Positions 43,747-52,701 of a DNA stretch of 64,000 nt are shown here, piece by piece. Origin of the DNA: Rubrivivax sp. (GTDB lineage Bacteria > Pseudomonadota > Gammaproteobacteria > Burkholderiales > Burkholderiaceae_C). How positions within the stretch are numbered: position 1 is the first letter of the stretch; each line of letters begins with the position of its first letter. The notes below the pieces were generated by a model, which made no database searches, was not told the origin of the DNA, and worked only from the letters and a program-made list of their open reading frames with translations. Where the stretch lies: NCBI GenBank assembly GCA_016788525.1, contig JAEUPD010000153.1, positions 1 through 64,000 on the forward strand. Reading direction: 5' to 3'. Both the position numbers and the translations under genes were made by a program.

Positions 43747-44942
43747 CGCGCGCCCCCGAACACCAGGCAGGCGTTGCTGCCGCCGAAGCCGAAGGAGTTG
43801 CTGGCGGCCACCCGCACTGCCGCCAGGCGCGGCGCGCGCAGCACCGGCAGGTGCAGCGCTGGGTCGGGCGAAACCAGGTTGGCGTTGGCCGGCCGCAGGC
43901 CATGCTCGATGGCCAGCAGCGCGATCGCTGCCTCCACCCCGCCGGCGGCTCCCAGCGTGTGGCCGGTGAGACCCTTGGTGCTGCTGCAATCCAGCGCCGT
44001 GCCGAAGATGCTGCGCACCGCGAGGTCCTCGGCGCTGTCGTTGTTGGGCGTGGCGGTGCCATGCAGGTTGAGGTAGTCCACCTGCGCCGGCTCGAGGCCG
44101 GCCTGGCGCAGCGCCTCGTGCATCGCGGCGGCGGCGCCGGCGCCCTCGGGGTGCGGGGCACTCATGTGGTGGCCGTCGCTGCTTTCGCCGCAGCCCAGCA
44201 GGCGCAGCGCGGCGCCGCCAGCGTCGCGCTCCAGCAGCACAAAGCCCGCTCCCTCGCCCAGCGACAGGCCGCGGCGGGCCGCGTCCCAGGGCCGGCAGAT
44301 TTCCGGCGAGACCAGTTCGAGCGCGCGAAAGCCGTACAGCGTGGTCATGCACAGGCTGTCGACACCGCCCACCACCCCCGCGTCGACGATGCCCGCGGCC
44401 AGCATGCGCTGCGCCGTGGCGAACACCTTGGCGCCTGACGAGCATGCCGTGCTCACCACCTGCGCCGGCCCGGCCAGCCCCAGCGCCGCTCGCACGTAGC
44501 CGGCCAGCGAGTAGGTGTCGTGCGTGTGCGCGTAGTCCAGCCAGGGCGGCAGCGCGCCACTGGCGGGGTTGCGCTGGCGGTACGCCACCTCGGTGCTCAG
44601 GATGCCCGACGTGCTGGTGCCCAGGAACACGCCGACGCGGGCCGCACCATGGCGCGCGGCGGCGGCACGCACCGCGTCGCCGAAGCCGTCGGCGCGCAGG
44701 CCGAGCTCGGCCAGGCGGTTGTTGCGGCAGTCGAAGGCGGCGAGCTCGGGGGCCAGGCAGGGCGCGTCGGCGGCGTCCACCACGCCCAGCCACGTATCGA
44801 GCATGGCGGTCTCGAAACTGCGCCGGCGCAGCCCGCTCGCGCCGGCCTGCAGCGCCTGGAGCGTGACAGCGCGGCCCGCACCCAGCGCGGTCACCAGCGT
44901 GTAGGCGCTGACGGCCAGCGGCGCCAGGCGGGGCGCGTTCAT
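43743..44942 (-). CDS. Beta-ketoacyl-ACP synthase of the aryl polyene cluster
   Basis: This 399-residue condensing enzyme of the KAS II type has a complete triad: Cys near 167 in VVSTACSSGAK, His in NLHGTATPNND and His in STKGLTGHTLGAAGG. ASNSFGFGGSNACLVFG is the usual C-terminal signature. It pairs with the Cys-less partner that follows, so the two probably form a heterodimer that extends the polyene. The ATG overlaps the methyltransferase stop (ATGA). Confidence 0.93.
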   Translation of the reverse strand: MNAPRLAPLAVSAYTLVTALGAGRAVTLQALQAGASGLRRRSFETAMLDTWLGVVDAADAPCLAPELAAFDCRNNRLAELGLRADGFGDAVRAAAARHGAARVGVFLGTSTSGILSTEVAYRQRNPASGALPPWLDYAHTHDTYSLAGYVRAALGLAGPAQVVSTACSSGAKVFATAQRMLAAGIVDAGVVGGVDSLCMTTLYGFRALELVSPEICRPWDAARRGLSLGEGAGFVLLERDAGGAALRLLGCGESSDGHHMSAPHPEGAGAAAAMHEALRQAGLEPAQVDYLNLHGTATPNNDSAEDLAVRSIFGTALDCSSTKGLTGHTLGAAGGVEAAIALLAIEHGLRPANANLVSPDPALHLPVLRAPRLAAVRVAASNSFGFGGSNACLVFGGAR

Positions 44943-45769
44943 CAGCCGCCCTCGACCACCGGGCCGCCGGGCGGCGGGCTCGCCAGGTCGGCCACCAGCA
45001 GCACGTTGGCAAAGGGCGTGCCCTCGCTCATCGGCAGCGGCTGAACCTCGAATCCCAGCGCAGCCAGCAGCTGCGTCCATTGCGCGACGGTGCGGCTCCA
45101 GGTGGGCGGCACACGGTGCCCGCGCAGGGCGGTGACGACTCGGTCGACCCACTGGCTTGCTGCAAAGCCGCGGCGGCTGGCGGCATCGCCCACGCGCAGC
45201 AGCAGGCGGCGCGGCGAAGCGCCCGTGCCGGCCTGCAGCGCGCCGCGAACACGCGCCAGCAAGGCGGCCTGAGCGCCGTGATCGACGTAGTGCAGCACGT
45301 CGAGGATGATGACCAGGTCACAGGGCGGCAGCGCGGCGGCGCGCATGTCGGCGCAGGTGAACTGAAGCAGAGGCAGGCCCGTGCCCGGCGCGCCGAAGTT
45401 GGCCCGGGCGGCCTGGGCGCGCGCCACGTCGGGCGCCATCAGTTCGATGCCGTGGTAGGCGTGCAGCTGCGGCGGGGCCGGCCACGGTGCCGGCCAGAGG
45501 CCGCGCGCGAACGTGGTGCCGCAGGTGTGCAGCAGGCTGGCCATCAGGCCCTGACCGCAGCCGATGTCGACCACCGTGCGCGGGCCTGCGCCGAGCAGGC
45601 CGCGTTCGAGCAGCGAACGGAACACCGGGTCGTGGCCCAGCTTGCCGCGCGCGAAGTGATAGGCGAAGCGGCCGGCGCCGCGATACGGCGCGCTGGCTGC
45701 GTCGAGCAGCGCCGACCAGGCCGTGGCGGCGTCGGCCGCGAGGTCGCGGCCCGCCTGCGCGGCATTCAT
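44942..45769 (-). CDS. SAM-dependent methyltransferase (second in the pigment cluster)
   Basis: This 275-residue class I methyltransferase has the SAM motif VVDIGCGQGLMASLL and the later LVIILDVLHYVDHGAQ. I take the start at the ATG at 45767-45769 (MNAAQAGRD), which overlaps the stop of micro-ORF B; an ATG five codons upstream (45784) is also open. It is probably cytoplasmic, acting on the growing aryl polyene or its head group. Its stop overlaps the ketosynthase start. Confidence 0.85.
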   Translation of the reverse strand: MNAAQAGRDLAADAATAWSALLDAASAPYRGAGRFAYHFARGKLGHDPVFRSLLERGLLGAGPRTVVDIGCGQGLMASLLHTCGTTFARGLWPAPWPAPPQLHAYHGIELMAPDVARAQAARANFGAPGTGLPLLQFTCADMRAAALPPCDLVIILDVLHYVDHGAQAALLARVRGALQAGTGASPRRLLLRVGDAASRRGFAASQWVDRVVTALRGHRVPPTWSRTVAQWTQLLAALGFEVQPLPMSEGTPFANVLLVADLASPPPGGPVVEGG

Positions 45770-45894
45770 GGGGCGGGCGTGCATGCGGCGCGCCCGGGCA
45801 TGAGCGGCTGGGAGTGCCCCGGCGCGCGCGCCCGAAAGCCGGCGCGCTCGAAGCGCTTCGGCATGAGCGCTTGGGAGCGGCCCGACGCACTCAT
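45766..45894 (-). other. Junction micro-ORF B, 42 codons, deacetylase to methyltransferase
   Basis: The frame opens with an ATG overlapping the deacetylase stop and ends with a TGA overlapping the methyltransferase ATG. Its peptide contains the shared motif twice: GRSQALMPK near residues 5-13 and GHSQPLMPG near 26-34. The DNA thus looks like two diverged repeat copies. It has exactly the same length as micro-ORF C at 49221-49349. Confidence 0.45.
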
Positions 45895-46772
45895 GCGCCG
45901 CCGCCTTCGGTGGCGTGGCGCAGTGGCACGGCCTCGGTCAGCGTCACCAGGTGCAGGCCGGCGGCCTGGCAGCGCTGCAACAGGCGCGGCAGCACGTCCA
46001 GCACCACGGTGCGCCCGCCGCTGCTGCGGCCATGGCCGTCGTGCAACAGCAGGATGTCGCCGCCGGCGAGATCGCGCGTCAACCGCCCCAGCACGCGCGT
46101 GGCGTCGCCATCGCGGGTGTCGAAACCGCGGCGCGTCCAGCTCACCAGGTGCAGGTTCAGCCGATGCAGCACCGGGTCCAGCAGCGGGTTGCGCAAGCCG
46201 GCCGGAGCGCGGAAGCAATGCGGCCGCGTGCCGGTCAGGTCGGCCAGCAGCGCCTGCGCGTGCCCGACTTCGCGTTCGAAGCCGGCCGGCCCGAGCAGCG
46301 AGAAGTGATGGCGGTGCGTGGCGCTGTGGTTCTGCACGCTGTGGCCCCGCTCGACCATGCGGCGAACGAGCGCCGGGTGCCGGCGCGCGCGCTCGGCGAT
46401 GCAGAAGAAGGTGGCGCGCGCGCCGGCTGCATCGAGCAGGTCCAGCACCCGCGGCGTGATGGCGGGGTCTGGGCCGTCGTCCAGTGTGAGCGCGACGGCC
46501 TTCCGGTGGGCCTCGGTGGCGGGCAGCCGGTGCAGGTTGGGGCCGAGCAGCCCGCTGCGGGGCCACAGTCCGGCGCCCGTGAGCACCGCATGATTCAGCG
46601 CCACCGCGCTCAAGGCCCAGGCCTCGGCCCCGGGCACGACCACCGCCGCGGCGCCGGCGGCCGCATGCACGCCCACGCTCGCGTGCACGAAACGCGGGCG
46701 CGGCCAGCGGCTTGGCGGGCGGTGCGGTGGCAGGGGGCTGGGCGGCATCGAGGACGGCCAAAATTCTGTCAC
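45891..46772 (-). CDS. NodB-type polysaccharide deacetylase in the pigment cluster
   Basis: This 293-residue protein has two short hydrophobic stretches at the N-terminus (VGVHAAAGAAAVVVPGAEAW and LSAVALNHAVLTGAGLW), then a NodB domain. Catalytic metal motifs are complete: TLDDGPDP and HSATHRHH. PHCFRAPAGLRNPLLDPV and ILLLHDGHGRS follow. It probably faces the periplasm and removes acetyl groups from a sugar. It starts at the GTG at 46772 (or ATG at 46748), 52 bases after the exporter. Its role beside a polyene exporter is unclear; a glycan or lipid-linked sugar is a possible substrate. Confidence 0.85.
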   Translation of the reverse strand: MTEFWPSSMPPSPLPPHRPPSRWPRPRFVHASVGVHAAAGAAAVVVPGAEAWALSAVALNHAVLTGAGLWPRSGLLGPNLHRLPATEAHRKAVALTLDDGPDPAITPRVLDLLDAAGARATFFCIAERARRHPALVRRMVERGHSVQNHSATHRHHFSLLGPAGFEREVGHAQALLADLTGTRPHCFRAPAGLRNPLLDPVLHRLNLHLVSWTRRGFDTRDGDATRVLGRLTRDLAGGDILLLHDGHGRSSGGRTVVLDVLPRLLQRCQAAGLHLVTLTEAVPLRHATEGGGA

Positions 46773-46824
46773 ACGGTCTTGTGGCCGCCGGCTGCTGCGT
46801 CAGGCAGGCCGCGTCGGCAGACTC

Positions 46825-49224
46825 CTAGCGGCCGCCACCGCCACGCCGGCGTGGCGAGGCGAACGCGGCGGCCAGCAGTAGCGCCAGCAGCGCACCCGGG
46901 GCGACCACGCGGCCGATGGCCGACAGCGCCGGAATGGCCGAGAACGCGAGCAACCCGAACGAGACGACGGTGGTGAGGTTGGCCAGCAGCAGGCTGGCCA
47001 GGGTGTCAGGGTCGGCGCCGCCGCCTCCGGCGCCGCCATCTGTGCCAGCGTCTCCCACGCGGTCGAAGAACAAGGCGTAGTTCGATCCCACGGCCACCAC
47101 CAGCAGCATGCCCACCAGGTGCAGGATGCCCAGGGTGACACCCAGGGCCGCGAGCGCGCCCAGCACCAGCAGCACGGCCAGCACCAGCGGCTGCACCACC
47201 GCCAGCACACGCCGCGGCTGCCGCAGCGAGCCGGCGATCAGCGCCAGCACGGCCAATGCGCCGAGCGCCGATTGCCACAAGGCCTCGTCGACATAGCGCT
47301 GGTACAGCGCATCGAGTTCGTTCTTGATGTCCAGCAGCTGCGTGCCCTCCAGCCCCGCCAGCGCCGCGCGCACGGCGCCTGCATCGAGGGTGTCGCCCGC
47401 CGGATGCAGCGGCAGCAGCGCCGCGTGGCTACCGTCGTGGCGAGCCAGCAGCAGCGCATCGACCATCGGCGCCAACGGCGTGCTGCGCAACGTGGCCGCG
47501 GTGATGGGCGACGCGTGGCGCGCGGCCTCGACCTCGGCCGCGAAGGGCGCCAGCCGCGCCGGCGGCAGCGGCGTGCCGCGCGTGGCCTCGGCCAGCGCGG
47601 ACTGCAGCGCCGCGGACTCGGGAAGGCTGGCGCGGCGCGCCTGCTGCGTGGCCTGGCTGGGCAGCAGGCGCGTGACGCTGTCGAAGCCACCCAGGCGGTG
47701 CTGCTGCACCAGCGCTTCCAGCCTGGCCGCGGCGGCCTCGGCTCGCTGCAGCGTCGTTTCGGCATCGGGGCCCTGCACCACCACCAGTGCGCGCGCGTCG
47801 CTGGTGCCGAGGTCGGCGCGCAGGTCGCGGTCCAGCGCCAGCATCTCGGGCGCCAGCGGGCTCAGCGCCGTGAGGTCGGCGCGCCACAGCTCGGTGCGCT
47901 GCACCACCAGCAGCGCCGCGGCCAGGCCGGCGGCCAGCAGTGGCCAGCGCAGGCGCGGCAGCAGGCGCACGAGCGCTGCCGCGAGGGCGGCCAGCCAGCG
48001 CCGCGCGCCGTCGCCACGGGCACCGTCGGGCAGCCAGGCCGGCAGCAGGAAGCGCGTGGTGAGCGCTGCCGCCACCAGGCCCGCGATCGAGAACACGCCG
48101 AGTTGCGCCAGCCCCGGAAAGCCGGAGAACACGAGCGCGCCGAAGCCGGCGATCGAGGTCCACAGGCCCAGGCGCACCGTGGGCCAGCCGGTGGCCAGCC
48201 AGCCACGCCAGCCGGCGCCGGGCTGCGCCACCGCCGCCGCGCGCGCCTGCACGAGGTAGTAGATGGCGTAGTCCACCGCCTCGCCAATGAGCGTGGCGCC
48301 GAATCCCAGCGTCAGGCCGTGCACCTGGCCGAAGCCGGCGCCCACGGCCGCGATCCCGGCCAGCACGCCGGTACCCACCGGCACCAGCGCCACCGCCAGC
48401 GCGCGCGGGCTGGCGAAGGCCAGCAGCAACAGTGCGCTCATGGCCAGCGTGCCGGCGACGGCCAGCCATTGCACCTCGCGTTCGATGCGCTCGCGGCTCG
48501 TGGCGGCGAACAGCGGCGCCCCGCTGAGCTCGAGCTCGAGTCCGCGCGCGCCCAGCGCGGCGAAAGACGCGCGGACTTCGGCGATGGCGGCCTGCTGGCC
48601 ATCGAGATCGGCGCCGGGCGCGCGCGTGGTGGCCAGCAGCAGCGCACGGCCACCCTCGCGCGACGCCCACACGCCATGCTCCAGGCGCGGCGCCTGGGTC
48701 GGAATCAGCGCTTCGGCGATGCGCTGCACCTCGCCGCTGGGGTCACGCTCCAACAGGGGCCGGACGGCGCTGCCCGCCGGCGTGCCCAGCAGCGACAGCG
48801 TCTCGGCCAGCGCTTCGTGCAGACCCTCGGCCGTGAAGCGCGCCGGTACCACCGCGGGGCTCAACGCGTAGCGATGGTCGGCGATCCAGCGCCCGGCGTC
48901 GGCCCACGCCTGGCGCTCGCCGTTGAGCACCTGCTCGAAGCGTGCGCTGGCACGCAACGCACGGGCCAACTCGCGCGAGGCCTCGGCACGTTCGCCCGCC
49001 GTGCCGCCGCGCAGGCCCAGCAGCAGCGTGCGCGAAGGCGTGCCGCTTTCCAGCTGCTCGATGAGCACGCGCTGCTGCGGGTCGGGGCTGCGTGGCAGGA
49101 AGGCCGACATGTCGGCGCTGAAGGGCGCGCGCGCCACGACCAGCAGCGCCATCGCGCAGCCACCCAGCCAGGCCAGCGTGATGCCCAGCCGGCGCCGCGC
49201 CGCGGGTCGACGCGGCTCGGTCAC
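46825..49224 (-). CDS. MMPL/RND-family exporter of the aryl polyene cluster
   Basis: This 799-residue RND-type protein has two repeats, each with one helix, a periplasmic domain and a bundle of further helices (first bundle near 255-415, second near 665-795). VAGTLAMSALLLLAFASPRA, TLGFGATLIGEAVDYAIYYL and ILHLVGMLLVVAVGSNYALF mark the membrane parts. It resembles the MMPL exporter that canonical clusters place next to a LolA-like protein. The GTG start at 49222-49224 overlaps the stop of micro-ORF C. It is thought to move the finished lipid-linked polyene from the inner membrane. Confidence 0.9.
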   Translation of the reverse strand: MTEPRRPAARRRLGITLAWLGGCAMALLVVARAPFSADMSAFLPRSPDPQQRVLIEQLESGTPSRTLLLGLRGGTAGERAEASRELARALRASARFEQVLNGERQAWADAGRWIADHRYALSPAVVPARFTAEGLHEALAETLSLLGTPAGSAVRPLLERDPSGEVQRIAEALIPTQAPRLEHGVWASREGGRALLLATTRAPGADLDGQQAAIAEVRASFAALGARGLELELSGAPLFAATSRERIEREVQWLAVAGTLAMSALLLLAFASPRALAVALVPVGTGVLAGIAAVGAGFGQVHGLTLGFGATLIGEAVDYAIYYLVQARAAAVAQPGAGWRGWLATGWPTVRLGLWTSIAGFGALVFSGFPGLAQLGVFSIAGLVAAALTTRFLLPAWLPDGARGDGARRWLAALAAALVRLLPRLRWPLLAAGLAAALLVVQRTELWRADLTALSPLAPEMLALDRDLRADLGTSDARALVVVQGPDAETTLQRAEAAAARLEALVQQHRLGGFDSVTRLLPSQATQQARRASLPESAALQSALAEATRGTPLPPARLAPFAAEVEAARHASPITAATLRSTPLAPMVDALLLARHDGSHAALLPLHPAGDTLDAGAVRAALAGLEGTQLLDIKNELDALYQRYVDEALWQSALGALAVLALIAGSLRQPRRVLAVVQPLVLAVLLVLGALAALGVTLGILHLVGMLLVVAVGSNYALFFDRVGDAGTDGGAGGGGADPDTLASLLLANLTTVVSFGLLAFSAIPALSAIGRVVAPGALLALLLAAAFASPRRRGGGGR

Positions 49225-49349
49225 CGGGCGACGCTCCGTGCTGCGCGCCTGGGGAGTCGCGCGTCGGGTTGGTCCGCCATTCGCGCCGGACCACCCCGCC
49301 GCGCTGCGTCCTTCGGGATGAGCGTCGGGGAGCGGCCCGGCGCGTTCAT
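49221..49349 (-). other. Junction micro-ORF C, 42 codons, LolA-like gene to exporter
   Basis: The frame opens with an ATG overlapping the LolA-like stop and ends with a TGA overlapping the exporter GTG. Its peptide begins MNAPGRSPTLIPKDAARRG and so contains the shared motif GRS-x-x-L-x-PK. It also includes an inverted repeat, GGTCCGCCATTCGC with GCGCCGGACC around 49274-49304 (partial). It is otherwise Arg-rich and unlike any protein I know. Confidence 0.45.
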
Positions 49350-49945
49350 GGCCGCACGCGGCCGGCCGCCGGCGTGGGGATGGGCTCGATCTGCATCAGC
49401 GAACGGTCACCGTCAGCCATCTGCAGCTCCACGCTGCGCAGATCGGCCCCGGCGCCGGCGATGTGGATCTGCGCCACCTGCTGCGCCAGCGCCGGGTCGC
49501 GCGGCCTGAGCGAGAGCATCCAGCGCGCGGCGCTGCCCGAGACGCGTGCGTCGAAGTGGCGCCGAAGCAGCGCGCCGTTGCCGCCGAGCGTGCCGCGCAC
49601 GGCCTCGACCAGCACGCCCAGTTCGGGCACCGCATCCAGGGTCATCCGGCGCGTGCGGCCGCCGCGCTTGAGCAGCACCCGATTGCCATCGACCTCCATC
49701 GACTCCGGCCGCGGCTCCAGCGTGTGGCGCGCGAAGCGCTCGGGCGCCTGGAAGCTCAGCGTGCCGCTCGAACGCAGCGGGCTGTCGAAGCCGCGGACCT
49801 GGCGCTCCTCGGTGAAGCGGGCCTCGCCGGCGCGGCGCGTGGCCAGCAGGACCATCAGGGCGTCGAGGTCGAAGCCGGCCGCCGGTGCTGCGGCGGCCGC
49901 CCAGGCCAGGGCCGCGCCCAGCACCAGCAGCCGGCGCGGGTGCAT
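49346..49945 (-). CDS. LolA-like periplasmic carrier protein (pigment cluster)
   Basis: This 199-residue protein has a signal peptide (RLLVLGAALAWAAAAAPAAG) and a LolA/LolB-like fold. FTEERQVRGFDSPLRSSGTL and LEPRPESMEVDGNRVLLKRG are characteristic. It starts at the ATG at 49943-49945, five bases after the acyltransferase stop. Canonical aryl polyene clusters hold such a carrier beside the MMPL exporter, suggesting transfer of the polyene across the periplasm to the outer membrane. Confidence 0.88.
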   Translation of the reverse strand: MHPRRLLVLGAALAWAAAAAPAAGFDLDALMVLLATRRAGEARFTEERQVRGFDSPLRSSGTLSFQAPERFARHTLEPRPESMEVDGNRVLLKRGGRTRRMTLDAVPELGVLVEAVRGTLGGNGALLRRHFDARVSGSAARWMLSLRPRDPALAQQVAQIHIAGAGADLRSVELQMADGDRSLMQIEPIPTPAAGRVRP

Positions 49946-49949
49946 GCCC

Positions 49950-50924
49950 TCAGCGCGCGGCAGCCTCGTCCCAGAAGTCATGGAAGTTGAACCAGTTGAA
50001 CGGCGCCTCGTGCACCAGCGCCTCCAGCCGCCCGACGTAGGCGCGCAGCGCCTCGTGCAGGCGGCGTTCCCGCTCGGCCGCGTCGGCAATGGGCTGGCGG
50101 AAGTCGGCCAGCTCCTCGAAGCGCACGTCGTAGCGGCCGCCGCCGCGGTACAGGCCGACCATGAAGATCACGCGCCGGCGCAGCAGCATGGCCAGGCGCA
50201 GCGGGCCATCGGTGAACGGCGCCGGCCGCCCGAGGAAAGGGATGTCCACCGTGCCGTGGCGGGCCGCCGTGGGCCGGCCGGCCTCGGCCACGAAGCGGTC
50301 GCCCAGCAGGCCCGCCAGGCCGCCGGCATCGAGCCAGTCGCGGATCGCCAGCGTCGAGCCCGGTCGGCCGATGGCGATGACGCGAAACGGGAAGTTCGGA
50401 GCCACCTGCGCCAGAACGTCGTGGATCATGCGCGCGTTGTCCGGGTACATCACCATCGCCACGCGCAGCGCCGGCCGGCTGGCCCCCACCGCGTGCAGGG
50501 CCTCGAAGCTGCCCAGGTGGGCGCCGAGCAGGAAGGCGCCATGGCCCTCGGCCAGCGTGGCGTCCACGACCTCGGTGCCCCGCACCGCCAGATCGAATGC
50601 CTGCACCTGGCCGCGCACGAAGAACAGCCGATCCAGCACGACCGAGGCGAAGGCGTGGAAGTGGCGGTAGCGCTGCGCCAGCGTTGGGCGCTGGCCGAGG
50701 GCACGCTCGAGGTAACGCCCGGAGTGGCGCCGCGCCGCCGGAGAGAAGGCCAGGAAGTACAGCGTGATCGGGTGCAGCACCCAGCGCGCCACGCGGCGCC
50801 CGAGCGTGAGCGTGATCCACACCATCACGCGCATCGTCGCGAGGTTGCTGCGCTCGCGTTGCGAACTCCAGCCGGGCGCTCCATGGGCCGCCTTGCCGGC
50901 GCGCTCGCTCATTCCCCCGCTCAT
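49950..50924 (-). CDS. LpxL/HtrB-like acyltransferase (pigment cluster)
   Basis: This 324-residue acyltransferase resembles lipid A late acyltransferases. One N-terminal helix (VARWVLHPITLYFLAFSP) is followed by the catalytic motif GAHLGSFEAL (HxxxxE) and FLGRPAPFTDGPLRLAML. Aryl polyene clusters use related enzymes to esterify the lipid anchor. It starts at the ATG at 50922-50924, where a tiny frame MRARR overlaps both the upstream stop and this ATG. It ends 5 bases before the LolA-like start. Confidence 0.87.
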   Translation of the reverse strand: MSGGMSERAGKAAHGAPGWSSQRERSNLATMRVMVWITLTLGRRVARWVLHPITLYFLAFSPAARRHSGRYLERALGQRPTLAQRYRHFHAFASVVLDRLFFVRGQVQAFDLAVRGTEVVDATLAEGHGAFLLGAHLGSFEALHAVGASRPALRVAMVMYPDNARMIHDVLAQVAPNFPFRVIAIGRPGSTLAIRDWLDAGGLAGLLGDRFVAEAGRPTAARHGTVDIPFLGRPAPFTDGPLRLAMLLRRRVIFMVGLYRGGGRYDVRFEELADFRQPIADAAERERRLHEALRAYVGRLEALVHEAPFNWFNFHDFWDEAAAR

Positions 50925-50934
50925 CGCCGGGCTC

Positions 50935-52701
50935 TCATGACGCCGGGCTGTCGCCGCCGCGTCCGACCACGCCGCGCGCCACCTCGCGCGCCTCGGTGCT
51001 GGCGACGAACTCGACCCCGCGTGTGGCCGCCTGCAGGCGCAGCTGCACCGTCTGCCCTGGGCCCACGGGGGCGACGAACTTGACCTGCTCCACCGTGGGG
51101 GTGCGGCCCACTCGCGACTGGAGGCCCGGCGTGTCGCGCAGCAACTCGAGCACCCAACCCAGCAGCACCACGCCGGGCAGCACCGGTCGTCCCGGGAAGT
51201 GACCGTCGAAGGCCGGGTGATCGACCGCGATCTCGAAGCTTCGCGTGGCCGTGGTCGCCAGCCACTGCGCGGCAAACTCGCGCAGCGTGGCGGTGGTGAG
51301 CTTGCCCGTTGCTTCGCGCGGCAGCGCGGGCACATGCACCACGCGCCGCGGCACGAAGGCCGCCTCCAGGCGACCGCGCAACTCGTCGACCACCGCCGCG
51401 GCCGACAGGGTGGGCGCCACCACGAATGCCACGGGCCGCACCACGGCTTCGGTGTCGGTGCCGGGCTCGGGCAGCCAGAAGGCGCCGTCATCGACGCCGG
51501 GGATGCGGTTGAGGTGGTAGTTCAGGTGCGCCAGCGAGCTGCGCTTGCCGGCCACGTGAATGAGGTCGTTGGCGCGCCCCAGCAACCGGAAGCGCCGCTC
51601 GTCGTGCAGCACCAGCACGTCGGCCAGCGGCGTCGGTTCGGTCACATGGCCGCCCTGCACGATGAAGCGCACGTCTGTTTCGCCGCCGGCCCCTGTGCCC
51701 GCCTCCTGGTGAAGGCGCAGATCGCCCAGGGTGGTCCACGTCTCGCCGGCGGTAGTGCGCCGCGCCGCCACTTGGCCGGCTTCGGTGCAGCCGTAGATCT
51801 CCACCAGCCGCACTCCCAGGCCGGCCTCGGCCTGTGCCGCGAGCTGAGGCGAGAGCGGGGCCGTGGCCGAAAGCACCAGATCGACCGCCGGCAGCGGCAC
51901 GCCCGCTGCGAGCAGCGCCTTCAGGTGAAAAGGCGTGGTGACCAGTGCCCGCGGCCGCGGCACGGCAGCCAAGGCCGCGGCGATGTCGGCCGGGTAGAAG
52001 GGGCGTCCGGCGTCGAATGCGCCGCCGCCCAGCAGGGCCAGCAGCACGCTGGACTCCAGGCCGTAGCTGTGCTGCGCGGGCACGGTGGCCACCAGTGTCA
52101 GGCCGGCCAGGCTGGGGCGTTCGATCAGCTCGGCCAGCCGCGCGGCTTCGGCCGCGATGTTCAGCACCAGCGCGCCCCAGCGCTTGCCATGGGGCTGCGG
52201 CGCGCCCGTGGAGCCCGAGGTCAGCAGGTACACGGCCTGAAGGCCCGCAGGGATCGAAGGGACACGGGGCTCCCCTCCTGGCGGGTCAAGGTCCAGGTCG
52301 ACCACGAGGGCTGGCAGGCCGGCGGTGCCCCCGCCGGGGCCGGCGTGGGCGTCCTGGCCGTCGACCAGCATGTACAGCCCGCCTGCGTCTGCCGCAAGCT
52401 GCGCCAGCGTATCCGGCAGCGTGTTGGGCGGCATCAGGCTCGAGTGCCCGCGCAGCAGCGCGGCGGCCAGGCCGAGCGCGAAGTGCAGGCGGTCCTGGCA
52501 CAGGTTGATCGCGCTTCCATGGGCCGGCAGGCGCCCGGCCAGCCGCACTGCGGCGGCGACGAACTGCGCTGCAGTGACGGCCTGGCCGCGGCGCCAGGCC
52601 AGCACCGACTCGGGCGGTCGCGGGGCCAGCAGCGGCAGGCCGTTGGCCGCTGCGGCACCTGCCAACGCAGGCGTTGGATCGACCGGGCGCTCAGCGGCCA
52701 T
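50935..52701 (-). CDS. Acyl/aryl-ACP ligase fused to a hot-dog dehydratase
   Basis: This 588-residue fusion has an N-terminal adenylating domain (about 30-460): LLTSGSTGAPQPHGKR (phosphate loop), VEIYGCTEAGQVAARR and VAGKRSSLAHLNYHLN. The C-terminal domain (about 485-575) is FabZ/FabA-like, with DHPAFDGHFPGRPVLPGVVL. In canonical clusters the ligase and the dehydratase are neighbouring separate genes; here they are one polypeptide. The ligase loads the aromatic starter acid onto the ACP. Its ATG lies inside the end of the upstream gene (11-base overlap). Confidence 0.88.
   Translation of the reverse strand: MAAERPVDPTPALAGAAAANGLPLLAPRPPESVLAWRRGQAVTAAQFVAAAVRLAGRLPAHGSAINLCQDRLHFALGLAAALLRGHSSLMPPNTLPDTLAQLAADAGGLYMLVDGQDAHAGPGGGTAGLPALVVDLDLDPPGGEPRVPSIPAGLQAVYLLTSGSTGAPQPHGKRWGALVLNIAAEAARLAELIERPSLAGLTLVATVPAQHSYGLESSVLLALLGGGAFDAGRPFYPADIAAALAAVPRPRALVTTPFHLKALLAAGVPLPAVDLVLSATAPLSPQLAAQAEAGLGVRLVEIYGCTEAGQVAARRTTAGETWTTLGDLRLHQEAGTGAGGETDVRFIVQGGHVTEPTPLADVLVLHDERRFRLLGRANDLIHVAGKRSSLAHLNYHLNRIPGVDDGAFWLPEPGTDTEAVVRPVAFVVAPTLSAAAVVDELRGRLEAAFVPRRVVHVPALPREATGKLTTATLREFAAQWLATTATRSFEIAVDHPAFDGHFPGRPVLPGVVLLGWVLELLRDTPGLQSRVGRTPTVEQVKFVAPVGPGQTVQLRLQAATRGVEFVASTEAREVARGVVGRGGDSPAS

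Noticed and set aside
47119..49509. A 796-codon plus-strand frame opposite the MMPL exporter.
   Set aside because: Gln/Arg/Gly-rich antisense shadow of the exporter and LolA-like genes.
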